A DNA stretch of 64,000 nucleotides from Notoacmeibacter sp. MSK16QG-6 (GCF_024158145.1 NZ_JAMYXM010000002.1:186001-250000), one strand, 5' to 3'; shown: positions 18,850-27,481, counted from the stretch's first letter. A program made the numbers and translations. Notes: generated from the sequence alone by a model not told the origin.

Positions 18850-19047
18850 TTGAAACCATCGCCTCTTTCACCCTGCAATCGAATTTGCACTTTGGACGAC
18901 AAGGCGCACATGTGTATCGGCTGTGGCCGAACGCGCAGCGAGATCGCCAACTGGTCAGCCATGGATGATCGGACACGGCGGGTTATAATGTCCCAATTAC
19001 CGGCGAGAATGGCGAGAGCGGGAATCAGGCCGGAAGAATGGCAGTGA
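18850..19047 (+). CDS. DUF1289 domain-containing protein
   Basis: Protein of 65 residues consisting of one DUF1289 motif: SPCNRICTLDD, then CIGCGRTRSEIANWSAMDD. Four conserved cysteines probably bind a metal. The start is TTG, with GGGGCGGAG eight bases upstream. The family is widespread in Proteobacteria with unknown role. The aspartic protease gene starts 18 bases later, the arrangement usual in rhizobia. Confidence 0.88.
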   Translation: MKPSPLSPCNRICTLDDKAHMCIGCGRTRSEIANWSAMDDRTRRVIMSQLPARMARAGIRPEEWQ

Positions 19048-19065
19048 TGAGGAATTGAACGGCGA

Positions 19066-19764
19066 ATGCTGAAATGGATCGCCATAGGCGGCATTGGAGT
19101 GCTGCTGATCATCTATATGCTCGAAAGCGGGCTTGTGGAGTCGCTCGGTTTGCCCGCCGAAGACGGTGCCGACGTCATCTACCTTTCATTGTGGGCCGCG
19201 ATGCTGGCGCCAGTAATTCTGTTCTCCGGTATGCCATTCGGGCGGCTCTTCCGCAGCCTTGCGACCTGGGTCGTAATCGGCCTCGTACTGGTCGTCGGCT
19301 ATGAGCGGCGTGACGAACTGGAGAGCTTCGCGCTTGATATTTCGGCTGGCCTTTCGCCCGGAACGCCCGTCACATCGGTATCGGACGATGGCCGCCCGAC
19401 CGTTACGCTGAAGAAGGGTTTGGGCGGCCATTTCTATGCTCAGGCAAAGCTGGACAAAGCCGAAATTCGGATGCTCGTCGATACCGGCGCGACCACCACG
19501 ACTTTGCGTCAGAGCGATGCCGAACGGATTGGCATCGACCCGCGAGACCTACGTTTCATTCTTCCGGTTATGACGGCAAACGGCCCGACCCTTGCCGCGC
19601 GCGCGAACGTGTCGCGCTTTTCCGTCGGCGGCATCGAGCGCCGCGACGTGACGATCATGGTCGCAAAGGATGCGCAGCTGGGACAGTCCCTGCTTGGCAT
19701 GAACTTTCTCGGCTCGCTCGAAGCTTTCGAATTTCGCCGCGATCGCCTTGTTCTAAAAGGCTGA
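19066..19764 (+). CDS. Membrane-anchored retropepsin-like aspartic protease (TIGR02281)
   Basis: Protein of 232 residues. The N-terminal third has hydrophobic segments (about 5-20, 42-60 and 65-80). A single-lobe aspartic protease domain follows with the active-site MLVDTGATTTTLRQSDAERIGI and a C-terminal LLGMNFLGSLEAFEF. A single lobe implies that it works as a dimer, as in retroviral proteases. GAGGAA stands about ten bases before the start. It forms a two-gene unit with the DUF1289 gene. Confidence 0.88.
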   Translation: MLKWIAIGGIGVLLIIYMLESGLVESLGLPAEDGADVIYLSLWAAMLAPVILFSGMPFGRLFRSLATWVVIGLVLVVGYERRDELESFALDISAGLSPGTPVTSVSDDGRPTVTLKKGLGGHFYAQAKLDKAEIRMLVDTGATTTTLRQSDAERIGIDPRDLRFILPVMTANGPTLAARANVSRFSVGGIERRDVTIMVAKDAQLGQSLLGMNFLGSLEAFEFRRDRLVLKG

Positions 19765-19780
19765 GAAAAGCGCCTGAGCC

Positions 19781-20620
19781 TCAGACGAGCGAATAGAAAA
19801 AGCGTGCGGCGACTACGAGCAGAAACAGGCCGAAACCAATGCGCATGGACCGCTCGGGCAGTCGATGCGCCATGGCGACACCGACCGGCGCCATGAGCAA
19901 CGTCACCGGCACGAAAATCGCGACGGCCATGCCATTGACGAAGCCGAGCGAGAACGGCGGCAGACCCTCTGCATCCCAGCCTGCCCAGATGTAGCCGAAC
20001 AGGCCAGGCACCGCGATGAGAACGCCGACCGCCGCGGATGTCGAAACCGCCTCCTTCATCGGGCGGTTGTAGAGGGTCATGAACGTATTGGTGAGCACGC
20101 CCCCGCCGATACCCATCAATGCGGACAAAAGCCCGATAAAGAAACCGACAACGCTCCGTCCGGCTTTGCCGGGAAGATCCTGACCGAGCGAAAATGTCAC
20201 GCGGTCGAACAGAAGGCGGATCGCAATGAAAACCGATATTGTGGCAAAGATCGCTCGCAGCGTATCGCCGGATATCGAAGCGGTGATGGCGCTCGCGAAG
20301 ATCGCGCCTGCCGGCACGGCGAAGAGAAAGATCCCGAGTAGCCCATCGTTCATCTGGCCATAGGCGCGGTGCGACAGGTAAGAGCGCAAGGACGTCGCCA
20401 CTATCACCGCCAGCGAAGTCCCGACGGCAAGATGCATGCGAATTGACTGACCAACATCGGCAAATGTCAGCATCTGATCGAGAACGGGCACCAGGACCGC
20501 GCCCCCGCCTATCCCGAAAAGCCCGGCCAGAAAGCCCGCCAAGGCGCCGGAAACGATCGCGAGGACACCGAAACCGATCAGTTCGGGCGTCATATAATCG
20601 GTGATATTCAATCGCGGCAT
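19781..20620 (-). CDS. TauE/SafE-family sulfite or organosulfonate exporter
   Basis: Membrane protein of about 279 residues with eight hydrophobic segments in two repeats. The repeats contain GFLAGLFGIGGGAVLVPVL and LLSALMGIGGGVLTNTFM, the signature glycine-rich turns of TauE/SafE. The frame runs to 20836, but that would overlap dusA; the ATG at 20620, 17 bases after the dusA stop, is used here (20593 is also possible). Substrate is likely a small anion such as sulfite or sulfoacetate; this cannot be told from sequence. Confidence 0.85.
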   Translation of the reverse strand: MPRLNITDYMTPELIGFGVLAIVSGALAGFLAGLFGIGGGAVLVPVLDQMLTFADVGQSIRMHLAVGTSLAVIVATSLRSYLSHRAYGQMNDGLLGIFLFAVPAGAIFASAITASISGDTLRAIFATISVFIAIRLLFDRVTFSLGQDLPGKAGRSVVGFFIGLLSALMGIGGGVLTNTFMTLYNRPMKEAVSTSAAVGVLIAVPGLFGYIWAGWDAEGLPPFSLGFVNGMAVAIFVPVTLLMAPVGVAMAHRLPERSMRIGFGLFLLVVAARFFYSLV

Positions 20621-20636
20621 TCCTTCGGAAGGCTGA

Positions 20637-21647
20637 TCATGCGACCGCCGAGGCGGGAGCGCTCCCCTCCAGATGAGGCGAGACGGCCGCGAATGCCTTG
20701 GCAATGACCGTTGAGGCTGCATCCGTTTGCGTCGCCTCAGTTGAGAGTATTTGGCGCCAGCGACGTGCGCCGGGCAAGCCAGCGAACAGGCCAACCATAT
20801 GACGCGTGACGGCAGACAAACGTCCACCCCGCGCAATGTGTCGCGTGGAATAGTCCATCATCGCTTCGATGATCGCGGGCCAGTCGGGGTCGAATGGCGC
20901 TTCGCCGAAAAGCGTGTCGACGCCGGTCAAAAAGCCCGGTTCGCTGTAAGCCTTTCGCCCAACCATCACACCATCCATGATCGTCAGATGATCCCGCACG
21001 GCGTTCATTTCGGTTATGCCGCCATTAATGCCGATGAACCAGTCAGGATGCTCTTTCTTCAGCCCGTGAACGAGCGGGTAATCGAGTGGCGGAACAGTGC
21101 GGTTCTCTTTCGGCGACAGACCCTGCAACCATGCCTTCCTCGCATGAACCCAGAGCGCGTCCGCGCCTGCCTGCCGCATGCGGCGGGCGAAATCCGGCAG
21201 AACCTCCTCCGGCGTCTGATCGTCGACGCCGATGCGGCATTTCACCGTGACGGGCACACCCGCTGCCGCCTCTTTCATCGCCTGCACACAAAGCTGCACC
21301 AGCGCAGGATCGCGCATCAGGCACGCGCCGAAAGCGCCGGACTGCACGCGGTCGGATGGACACCCTACGTTTAGATTGATCTCGTCATAGCCAAAATCGA
21401 CGCCGATGCGCGTCGCCTCGGCCAGTTTGACAGGATCGGAGCCGCCGATCTGCAGGGCGAGCGTGTGCTCGGTCTCGTCGTGCCCGAGCAACCGTTCGCG
21501 ATCGCCATGAATGATGGCATCGGCAACCACCATCTCGGTATAAAGCAGCGCCCTGCACGTCAGTTGGCGGTGAAAGTACCGGCAATGCCGATCCGTCCAA
21601 TCGATCATGGGCGCGATGGCAAATTTTCTGGCGTCAGATAGGGTCAT
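20637..21647 (-). CDS. dusA: tRNA-dihydrouridine(20/20a) synthase DusA
   Basis: FMN enzyme reducing uridine 20 and 20a in the D loop of tRNA. The N-terminus FAIAPMIDWTDRHCRYFHRQL, the active-site cysteine in NVGCPSDRVQSGAFGACLM, the FMN-binding VHARKAWLQGLSPKENR and IGINGGI all match DusA. Length 336 is normal. The 5' end of dusA is a known integration site for a class of genomic-island integrases. Here that end faces the chloromethane locus that begins about 250-350 bases upstream. Confidence 0.93.
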   Translation of the reverse strand: MTLSDARKFAIAPMIDWTDRHCRYFHRQLTCRALLYTEMVVADAIIHGDRERLLGHDETEHTLALQIGGSDPVKLAEATRIGVDFGYDEINLNVGCPSDRVQSGAFGACLMRDPALVQLCVQAMKEAAAGVPVTVKCRIGVDDQTPEEVLPDFARRMRQAGADALWVHARKAWLQGLSPKENRTVPPLDYPLVHGLKKEHPDWFIGINGGITEMNAVRDHLTIMDGVMVGRKAYSEPGFLTGVDTLFGEAPFDPDWPAIIEAMMDYSTRHIARGGRLSAVTRHMVGLFAGLPGARRWRQILSTEATQTDAASTVIAKAFAAVSPHLEGSAPASAVA

Positions 21648-21985
21648 TATTCAGAGACAGATAGAGGGTGCAAGTGCTGGTTTTCGGGCAAATTGGATGA
21701 TGTTGCCCTAGGCCATATCATAATTGACATTGATGTGCATTTGCCGGCCAGAACCTGGGTGGAAGCGGGTCTGTATGAGTTTCGTTTTAACCTACAACCA
21801 TTTGGCTTTCTTGGCATATTGAAAGCGAAAAAGATAGGAGCCTACGTTCGGGTTCAATAAGAACGTTGTTTCTCGTATTTTCAGTTGACGTGACTTTGAC
21901 AGTGCCAAGTGAAGTCCATGTCCAACAGCGCTACCCGTCCAAAACGTCCAGTCTGTATTCTAATCGCGTCAGACATGGCTTCAAT
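21648..21985 (+). other. Intergenic stretch before the chloromethane locus
   Basis: No convincing gene. It is more AT-rich than its flanks and must hold the dusA promoter (minus strand). An open frame without a plausible start (21675-21860, plus strand, about 61 codons, ending AYVRVQ) reads like protein but matches nothing I know; it could be a remnant. Confidence 0.4.
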
Positions 21986-22261
21986 TTACACGAGGCATAG
22001 CCGAATTTCGAGTGTCGCACCCTTGGCATGGATCTCGACGGCTCTCGGGACTATGGCGAGTTTCTGTTCAAGGAGTTCCCTTCCGTCGGGGGGCACGAGA
22101 CAGCCGCGCATTTGAATATCCTGTTGAGACTCTCCAAACGGCGGGCACGCCGGAGTATCGTCAGTGAATGCCAGCGTTACGGCTTTCGGTAACTCTTCGT
22201 CATGCTGTGTGGCGAGGCGAACCCTCGGGGTATCAACCGGGTCTTGCACCGTTGGTTGCAT
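21986..22261 (-). CDS. Possible small protein downstream of the second folD gene
   Basis: I do not recognise it. From the ATG at 22261 the frame gives 91 residues. The C-terminal half (LVPPDGRELLEQKLAIVPRAVEIHAKG) has a natural composition. GGGGA lies five to eight bases before the ATG, which overlaps the end of the folD-like gene by 29 bases, so coupled translation is plausible. It would be the last gene of the leftward folate operon. Not proven to be expressed. Confidence 0.4.
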   Translation of the reverse strand: MQPTVQDPVDTPRVRLATQHDEELPKAVTLAFTDDTPACPPFGESQQDIQMRGCLVPPDGRELLEQKLAIVPRAVEIHAKGATLEIRLCLV

Positions 22262-23135
22262 ATTCCCCGCTATATCGTTCCATTTGCATTCGTGTCGCAA
22301 GGACCGCGTTTTGCATGAGAGTGGCGACGGTGACCGGGCCGACGCCGCCAGGCACGGGGGTAATCCAGCCTGCCACCTCGGCACAGCTTTCGAAATCCGC
22401 ATCGCCAACGGTCCGCGCTCCCTCGGGCGTCTCAATCCTGTTGATACCGATGTCGATGAGAGCCGCCCCTGGTTTCAGCATGTCCCCGGTTACAAGGCCG
22501 GGTTTGCCGACCGCGACGAAAACTGCGTCGGCGCGGCGGGAATTCACCGCGACCTGACGGGTCATGTGGTGGCAGACAGTGACTGTCGCGCCAAGGCCCA
22601 TCATCAGAAACGCAATAGGTTTTCCGACGATTTCGGAATGCCCGATCACCGTCACGTCCAGACCTTCGATAGTCAGTGGCAGCGTTTTCAGCATCTCGAC
22701 GGCTGCAACGGCGGTACAGGGCCCGAGCGCCAGATCGTTGTAGACGATATTGCCGATCGAGGCGGGGTGCATGCCCTCGACATCCTTGAGAGGATGCACC
22801 GTACGCTGAAGCGTGCGGACCGGCAGATGCGTCGGCAATGGGCGCTGGATGATAACGCCATTGACACTGGGGTCTGCGTTGAGGCCGGCTAGGACTCCGG
22901 TCAGTTGTTCAAGGCTGATCGTTTCGGGATAGTTTCGAGCCTCGAAGGCGATGCCGGTGGCCTCTGCCCGCCGGCTCTGGTTGCGCACATAAAGCTCGGC
23001 CGCGGCGACATCGCCGACGGAAATCGAAACGAGCTTCGGCGGCCAGCCCGCGGAGGCGAGTTCCTCCGCTTCGGCTGCGGTCGCGGCGCCCATGCGCGCA
23101 GCAATCCCTTTGCCATCGATGCGAGTTGCCGTCAT
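22233..23135 (-). CDS. FolD-like methylenetetrahydrofolate dehydrogenase, catalytic lysine replaced
   Basis: About 300 residues in two FolD domains. The N-terminal catalytic domain has VGDVAAAELYVRNQ, IIQRPLP and HPLKDVEGMHP. The C-terminal Rossmann domain has VIGHSEIVGKPIAFLMM, DIGINRIE and [19 protein letters not shown]. In FolD the sequence YxxxK supplies a lysine (Lys54 in E. coli) needed for cyclohydrolysis. Here the position is glutamine (Gln53), while the Tyr and the later Gln and Asp remain. It may therefore be a dehydrogenase only. The start at 23135 begins the conserved part; the frame is open to 23162. It follows purU and works with it in one-carbon oxidation. Confidence 0.85.
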   Translation of the reverse strand: MTATRIDGKGIAARMGAATAAEAEELASAGWPPKLVSISVGDVAAAELYVRNQSRRAEATGIAFEARNYPETISLEQLTGVLAGLNADPSVNGVIIQRPLPTHLPVRTLQRTVHPLKDVEGMHPASIGNIVYNDLALGPCTAVAAVEMLKTLPLTIEGLDVTVIGHSEIVGKPIAFLMMGLGATVTVCHHMTRQVAVNSRRADAVFVAVGKPGLVTGDMLKPGAALIDIGINRIETPEGARTVGDADFESCAEVAGWITPVPGGVGPVTVATLMQNAVLATRMQMERYSGEYATNGARPG

Positions 23136-23165
23136 GGCCAGTTCCTTCGTCTCTATTCCCACACG

Positions 23166-24050
23166 TCATCCCATCTTCTCGGAGGCGTAGCCTCCTGGGC
23201 TTGTCGGAAAGACGACGGTCTTGTTTCCGTTCACGAAGGCCCGGTTGTGGATGTGGGCGTGAACGGCGCGGGCCAACACCTGGCTCTCCACATCCCGCCC
23301 AAGGCTCACATAGTCCAGTGCGCTCTGCGCATGGGTCACGCGGACGGTCTCCTGCTCGATGATCGGGCCTTCGTCGAGATCGGCGGTGACATAATGCGAA
23401 GTCGCGCCGATGAGCTTCACGCCGCGCTCGTGTGCTTGCTTGTAGGGGTTCGCCCCCTTGAAGCTCGGCAGGAAGGAATGGTGGATATTGATGATCCGGC
23501 CCGACATCTTCTGGCACATGTCATCGGAGAGCACCTGCATGTAGCGGGCGAGCACGATGAGTTCGGCGCCGGTGTCCTCGACCACGTTCATGATCTGCGC
23601 CTCGGCCTGCGGCTTGTTGGCCTTGGTGACCTTGATGAAGTGGAAGGGAATGTCGTGGTTCACCACCACCTTCTGGTAGTCCATGTGATTGGAGATGACC
23701 GCGACGATGTCGATGGGCAGTGCACCGATCCGCCAGCGGTAGAGAAGATCGTTCAGGCAATGCCCGAAGCGCGAGACCATGATTATCACCTTCATCTTCC
23801 GGGAATTGTCGTGGAAGGCGAAGGTCATGCCAAGCCCTTCGGCCACTTCGCCAAAGGCGTCGCTCAGTGCGTCGAGCTCCGCCCCTGTTTCGCTATCGAA
23901 GCTGACGCGCATGAAGAACCGACCGGTCTCCATATCGTCGAACTGGGCGCTGTCGGTGATGTTGCAGCCGTTATCGGCAAGGAAGGTGGTGATCGTCGCG
24001 ACGATGCCGCGGGTCGAAGTGGCTTGAACAGTCAGGGAATAGTTGCTCAT
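23166..24050 (-). CDS. purU: Formyltetrahydrofolate deformylase PurU
   Basis: Hydrolyses 10-formyl-tetrahydrofolate to formate and tetrahydrofolate. It has an N-terminal ACT domain (about 1-80: LTVQATSTRGIVATITTFLADNGCNI) and a C-terminal formyltransferase-type domain. The catalytic Asn/His region is NIHHSFLPSFKGANPYKQA and the catalytic Asp is in ADLDEGPIIEQ. Length 294 is typical. In chloromethane users purU provides the last step, releasing formate and recycling the folate carrier. It lies 29 bases after folD and 30 before the folD-like gene, clearly in one operon. Confidence 0.95.
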   Translation of the reverse strand: MSNYSLTVQATSTRGIVATITTFLADNGCNITDSAQFDDMETGRFFMRVSFDSETGAELDALSDAFGEVAEGLGMTFAFHDNSRKMKVIIMVSRFGHCLNDLLYRWRIGALPIDIVAVISNHMDYQKVVVNHDIPFHFIKVTKANKPQAEAQIMNVVEDTGAELIVLARYMQVLSDDMCQKMSGRIINIHHSFLPSFKGANPYKQAHERGVKLIGATSHYVTADLDEGPIIEQETVRVTHAQSALDYVSLGRDVESQVLARAVHAHIHNRAFVNGNKTVVFPTSPGGYASEKMG

Positions 24051-24079
24051 CGGATTGTTGTCTCGTCTCGAAATTCAGG

Positions 24080-25003
24080 TCAGAGGCTTGGCGCGAGCCC
24101 CTCGGGCTCGTCCAGCTGGTGGATGCGGCAGGCGGCTGTCAGTGTATTGACCAGCAGGCAGGCGATGGTCATCGGCCCCACCCCGCCCGGCACCGGCGTG
24201 ATGGCCCCGGCGGTCGCAAAAGCGCCGTCGAAATCGACATCGCCTACCAGACGCATCTTGCCCTCGCCTCGTTCCGGCGCGGCAATGCGGTTGATGCCGA
24301 CATCGATCACCACGGCCCCCGGCTTGAGCCAATCGCCCTGGATCAGATGCGCCCGCCCGGCAGCTGCGACAACGATGTCGGCCCTCCCAACCACATCGGG
24401 CAAATTTCGGGTTCGGGAATGAGCCATGGTCACGGTGCAGTCATGACCCAGCAGGAGGGCCGCCATAGGCTTGCCGACGATGTTCGAACGCCCGACCACG
24501 ACCGCCTCGCGGCCTGCGAGCGATCCCAGATGCGCCTGCAGCAGCATCAGACAGCCAAGTGGAGTGCAGGGCACCAACGCGCCCTGTCCGGTACCGAGGC
24601 GCCCGACATTGGTCGGGTGAAAGCCGTCGACGTCCTTGCGTGGGTCGATCGCCTCAATGATGACGCCCGGATCGATATGGTCCGGAAGCGGGAGCTGAAC
24701 AAGGATGCCGTGCACGTCGGCGTCGGCATTCAGCTGGTGGATCAGGTCGAGGAGACGTTGCTGCGTCGTCTCAGCGGCGAGACTGTGCTCAAAGCTCCGC
24801 ATGCCGGCAGCGGTCACCGCCCGCTGCTTTGACTGTACATAGACGCGACTTGCAGGGTCGTCTCCGACAAGCACGACAGCGAGGCCGGGGACGACATCGC
24901 CTCTGGTTGCGAGACGGCCGACTTCATCGGCAACCCGCTCGCGCAACTGCTCCGAAAACCGTTTGCCATCGATCAGGGTCGCCTTCTTTGCGATGTCATC
25001 CAT
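24080..25003 (-). CDS. folD: Methylenetetrahydrofolate dehydrogenase/methenyltetrahydrofolate cyclohydrolase FolD
   Basis: Bifunctional NADP enzyme oxidising methylene-tetrahydrofolate to methenyl- and then to 10-formyl-tetrahydrofolate. The catalytic YVQSK is intact, with [17 protein letters not shown], the Rossmann motif [17 protein letters not shown] and the C-terminal [16 protein letters not shown]. About 307 residues from the ATG at 25003; a GTG at 25009 is also possible. Unlike its neighbour at 22.2-23.1 kb it keeps every catalytic residue. Sits between metF and purU, in pathway order. Confidence 0.94.
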   Translation of the reverse strand: MDDIAKKATLIDGKRFSEQLRERVADEVGRLATRGDVVPGLAVVLVGDDPASRVYVQSKQRAVTAAGMRSFEHSLAAETTQQRLLDLIHQLNADADVHGILVQLPLPDHIDPGVIIEAIDPRKDVDGFHPTNVGRLGTGQGALVPCTPLGCLMLLQAHLGSLAGREAVVVGRSNIVGKPMAALLLGHDCTVTMAHSRTRNLPDVVGRADIVVAAAGRAHLIQGDWLKPGAVVIDVGINRIAAPERGEGKMRLVGDVDFDGAFATAGAITPVPGGVGPMTIACLLVNTLTAACRIHQLDEPEGLAPSL

Positions 25004-25055
25004 GGCCACGACTCTCCCGGTCGCGGGAATCCATCTCCCACGTCACAATCTTCAT
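24996..25055 (-). other. Short leader reading frame overlapping the folD start
   Basis: A 19-codon frame (MKIVTWEM...) has AGGGAGG about 11 bases before its ATG, far stronger than the site at folD. It stops just inside folD in another frame. It could couple translation into folD or be a chance frame. It lies in the 135-base gap between metF and folD. Confidence 0.3.
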
Positions 25056-25138
25056 TCTGCGTTTTCCTCCCTTTCGCACCGAGTGCCGGTGACTTCGCGG
25101 TGGCGCTTCGGGTCACGCCGCCGCTTCTCGGACCCACA

Positions 25139-26128
25139 TCAGGCCAAGATCTTGCGCTCCTTCAGTATCCCCGACCGCTCCACGATATCGGCCACCTCGT
25201 GTTCGCGCCTGTAAGCCATGACGTGAACTCCGGAGACGCCGGCAATCGCACGGATTTCCTGGATCAGTTCGACACAAAGCCGCTTCCCTTCGGCAGCCTG
25301 ATCCGCCGCGCCCTCGACGCGTGCAATCACATCATCGGGAATGTGAATTCCGGGCACATTCTTGCGCATCCAGCGCGCGGCGCGGCCCGAGGCGAGCGGA
25401 CCAACTCCGGCGAGAATGTAGACCTTTTTATCCAGCCCCTCATCGCGGACCCGCGACATGAATTTCTCGAACAGCGGAATGTCGAAGATGTAGTTTGTCT
25501 GGATAAAGTCGGCGCCAGCGGCAATCTTCTTCGCCAGCCGGTGCGGGCGCCAGTCATGAGGCGGCACACAGGGATTCTCGGCTGCACCGAGGAAGAGGCG
25601 TGGCGGGGTTGTAAGCTTCCGCCCCGACAGAAAGGTCCCCTCGTCGCGCATCTGGCGGATCGTACGCAGAAGCGACAGCGAATCGAAGTCGAACACCGGC
25701 TTTGCACCCGGCTGATCGCCAACACCGACGCCATCGCCGGTGAGGCAGAGCATGTTTTTCACCCCCATGGCCGCGGCGCCGAGCACGTCACCCTGAATGG
25801 CGATCCGGTTCCGGTCGCGGCAGGAAATCTGGTAGATCGTGCTATGGCCGGCCCGCGTCAGCAGCGCGCAGATTCCGATCGAGGACATGTGACAGTTGGC
25901 GCCCGACGCATCCGTCGCGTTAAGGCTGTCGGCTACCGGAAGAAGCGGGCGCGCGGCCGCGTAGACATCTTTTGGGTCGGCACTGTCCGGCGGATTGAGC
26001 TCGGCGGTGATGGCAAAGGTGCCCGCCCGCAGCAGCGCCTCCAGCGGGCTGTCGGAAACCAGCGCCGGCGATGAAGCGATTGCGGCGGGGGCGGGTTCGA
26101 CAACTGCCGTCTGCATCCCGGCCCTCAT
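25139..26128 (-). CDS. metF: Methylenetetrahydrofolate reductase (MetF2 type)
   Basis: Flavoenzyme of 329 residues with the MTHFR barrel: FAITAELNPPDSADP (catalytic Glu), NCHMSSIGICALLTRAGHSTIYQISCRDRNR, MLCLTGDGVGVGD (FAD contacts) and ADFIQTNYIFDI. In the biosynthetic direction it makes methyl-tetrahydrofolate. In chloromethane users the homologue MetF2 is thought to run in reverse and oxidise it. Its start overlaps the preceding MetV-like gene by four bases (ATGA), implying an equimolar complex. Confidence 0.92.
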   Translation of the reverse strand: MRAGMQTAVVEPAPAAIASSPALVSDSPLEALLRAGTFAITAELNPPDSADPKDVYAAARPLLPVADSLNATDASGANCHMSSIGICALLTRAGHSTIYQISCRDRNRIAIQGDVLGAAAMGVKNMLCLTGDGVGVGDQPGAKPVFDFDSLSLLRTIRQMRDEGTFLSGRKLTTPPRLFLGAAENPCVPPHDWRPHRLAKKIAAGADFIQTNYIFDIPLFEKFMSRVRDEGLDKKVYILAGVGPLASGRAARWMRKNVPGIHIPDDVIARVEGAADQAAEGKRLCVELIQEIRAIAGVSGVHVMAYRREHEVADIVERSGILKERKILA

Positions 26129-26706
26129 CGCGCCGACCTCCGGTCGAGATCGGACTCCGGCGCCTCAGGCGCGGAACTCGGCTCGATCCGCCGCGCCTCC
26201 CAGAAGGTACGCGCCAGCGTCAGCCGGCCACGCTCGCCCGATGCTTTCCGGGCACGGTTCTGTTCGGCCCGTTCACGGCTGGCGCGCAGCCAGGAGGACG
26301 AGCCCTCGAGGCGGCGATCGACGGGCGGAAGCACCACATCGATCCGCCGACCGCTTGTCATCCGGGCCGCGCCTTCCCAGGCAAGCGCCCAGACGCAGCG
26401 CATTTCGGGCTTGACCTCGCAATAGCCGCCCGGACGCACGCCGCCGCACGGGCCGTTGCGCAGCTGCTTGGGACAGTTCATTGGGCAGGACATACCCGTC
26501 GAGGACAGGACACACTGTCCGCACATCTTGCAGTCGAACAACAGCCCCTTAACGTTCCGCTCGACGAAGGCTACGGGCCGTTCGATGCGGGAATAGCCGA
26601 CGCGCGCGAATAGCGGGTCCATCGCCGCGAGCACCGATTCAAGGCACTGGTAGAGCCACTCGAACTGCCGTGCCCGCCGGTTGGCGAGGTTTCGGAGATA
26701 GAGCAT
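26125..26706 (-). CDS. MetV-like methylenetetrahydrofolate reductase C-terminal-domain protein
   Basis: Cysteine-rich protein of 193 residues. The central part FDCKMCGQCVLSSTGMSCPMNCPKQLRNGPCGG, then YCEV and MRCVWA, matches the family (MTHFR_C, PF12225) that includes MetV. In acetogens MetV partners MetF in a MetFV complex that binds zinc or an iron-sulfur cluster. Residues after about 115 are basic and less conserved. It starts 11 bases after the TetR gene stop and overlaps metF by four bases. Confidence 0.85.
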   Translation of the reverse strand: MLYLRNLANRRARQFEWLYQCLESVLAAMDPLFARVGYSRIERPVAFVERNVKGLLFDCKMCGQCVLSSTGMSCPMNCPKQLRNGPCGGVRPGGYCEVKPEMRCVWALAWEGAARMTSGRRIDVVLPPVDRRLEGSSSWLRASRERAEQNRARKASGERGRLTLARTFWEARRIEPSSAPEAPESDLDRRSAR

Positions 26707-26716
26707 CGCAGGAGCC

Positions 26717-27421
26717 TTATTGCGTCGCGACGCGCGGCCAGGAGGCGAGCAATTGAGCGGCCCCGCGCTTGGCGAGGCGCGCTGCGGACCGATTACCCTC
26801 CTGCGCAGCGGTGATCGAGCCCTTCATCATCATGTGCCAGATCGCGGCAAAATCGCCTGTATCGGCAAGCCCTGCAGCCTCGGCACATCCTTCCAAAATC
26901 CGGCGAATCTTGGCCAAATGTTCGGCGGCGAGCCGATTCAGCCGACTATTGTGCTCCGTTTCGTTCAACGCATTGATAAAGGCGCATCCCTCAAAATCCG
27001 TGCGGCGAAACCATTCGTCGAAGAGGTCGAAGATGGCCATCAGCCGGCCCTCTGGGTCGGTGGAACGCGCGTGAATTTCGGTCTCCAGCCAGCCGCGGGT
27101 CCAAACCGCCTCGCGCCTGTCGAGATAGGCTTCGATAAGCCCATCCTTCGATCCGAACTGGTTGTAGAGTGTCGCCTTGGCGCAGCCCGACTTGGCGATG
27201 ACCTTGTCGACGCCGACCTGCGAGATGCCCTGCATGGAAAACAGGTCATAGGCCGCGTCGATAATACGTTCGCGCACCGGATTGCGGCCACGAGAGCCAG
27301 ATCTCGACCCGGTGACCGATTCGCGACCGCTCTTGGTGTCTGCTGCAGACAATCCACTTCCTCCCGTCGTGGTTCCTACTGGCACGGACAATGCCATGCA
27401 TTTCAACCCGCCGATCCTCAA
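26717..27421 (-). CDS. TetR/AcrR-family regulator, probable controller of the cmu/folate locus
   Basis: Protein of up to 234 residues. A flexible Gly/Ser/Thr-rich N-terminus (about 1-45) precedes the TetR helix-turn-helix (VRERIIDAAYDLFSMQGISQVGVDKVIAKSGCAKATLYNQFGSKDGL). An all-helical ligand domain with WFRRTDFEGCAFINALNE follows. The long N-terminus makes the exact start uncertain. It is the first gene of the leftward run (11 bases before the MetV-like gene) and diverges from cmuB. A perfect TetR-type inverted repeat lies between them, so autoregulation and control of cmuBCA are likely. Inducer unknown. Confidence 0.85.
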   Translation of the reverse strand: MRIGGLKCMALSVPVGTTTGGSGLSAADTKSGRESVTGSRSGSRGRNPVRERIIDAAYDLFSMQGISQVGVDKVIAKSGCAKATLYNQFGSKDGLIEAYLDRREAVWTRGWLETEIHARSTDPEGRLMAIFDLFDEWFRRTDFEGCAFINALNETEHNSRLNRLAAEHLAKIRRILEGCAEAAGLADTGDFAAIWHMMMKGSITAAQEGNRSAARLAKRGAAQLLASWPRVATQ

Positions 27422-27446
27422 GGTTCAATGATTTGAAACTTTTTTG

Positions 27447-27477
27447 TTGACCGAACGGCTACCAATGAAGCTATAGT
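27447..27477 (+). promoter_or_regulatory. Candidate cmuB promoter
   Basis: TTGACC (27447-27452) and TATAGT (27472-27477) with a 19-base spacer resemble a sigma-70 promoter directed at cmuB. Transcription would begin around 27483-27485, inside the inverted repeat that follows, a layout suited to repression. Confidence 0.45.
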
Positions 27478-27481
27478 AGAA

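Noticed and set aside
22905-24422. Long plus-strand open frame (505 codons) across the folate genes
   Set aside because: It is the antisense shadow of purU and both folD genes, with no ribosome site and His/Asp/Arg-rich composition typical of such shadows.
24080-25003. The two folD genes as a recent tandem duplication
   Set aside because: They differ widely in sequence and in a key residue, and purU lies between them; an old paralogue is likelier.
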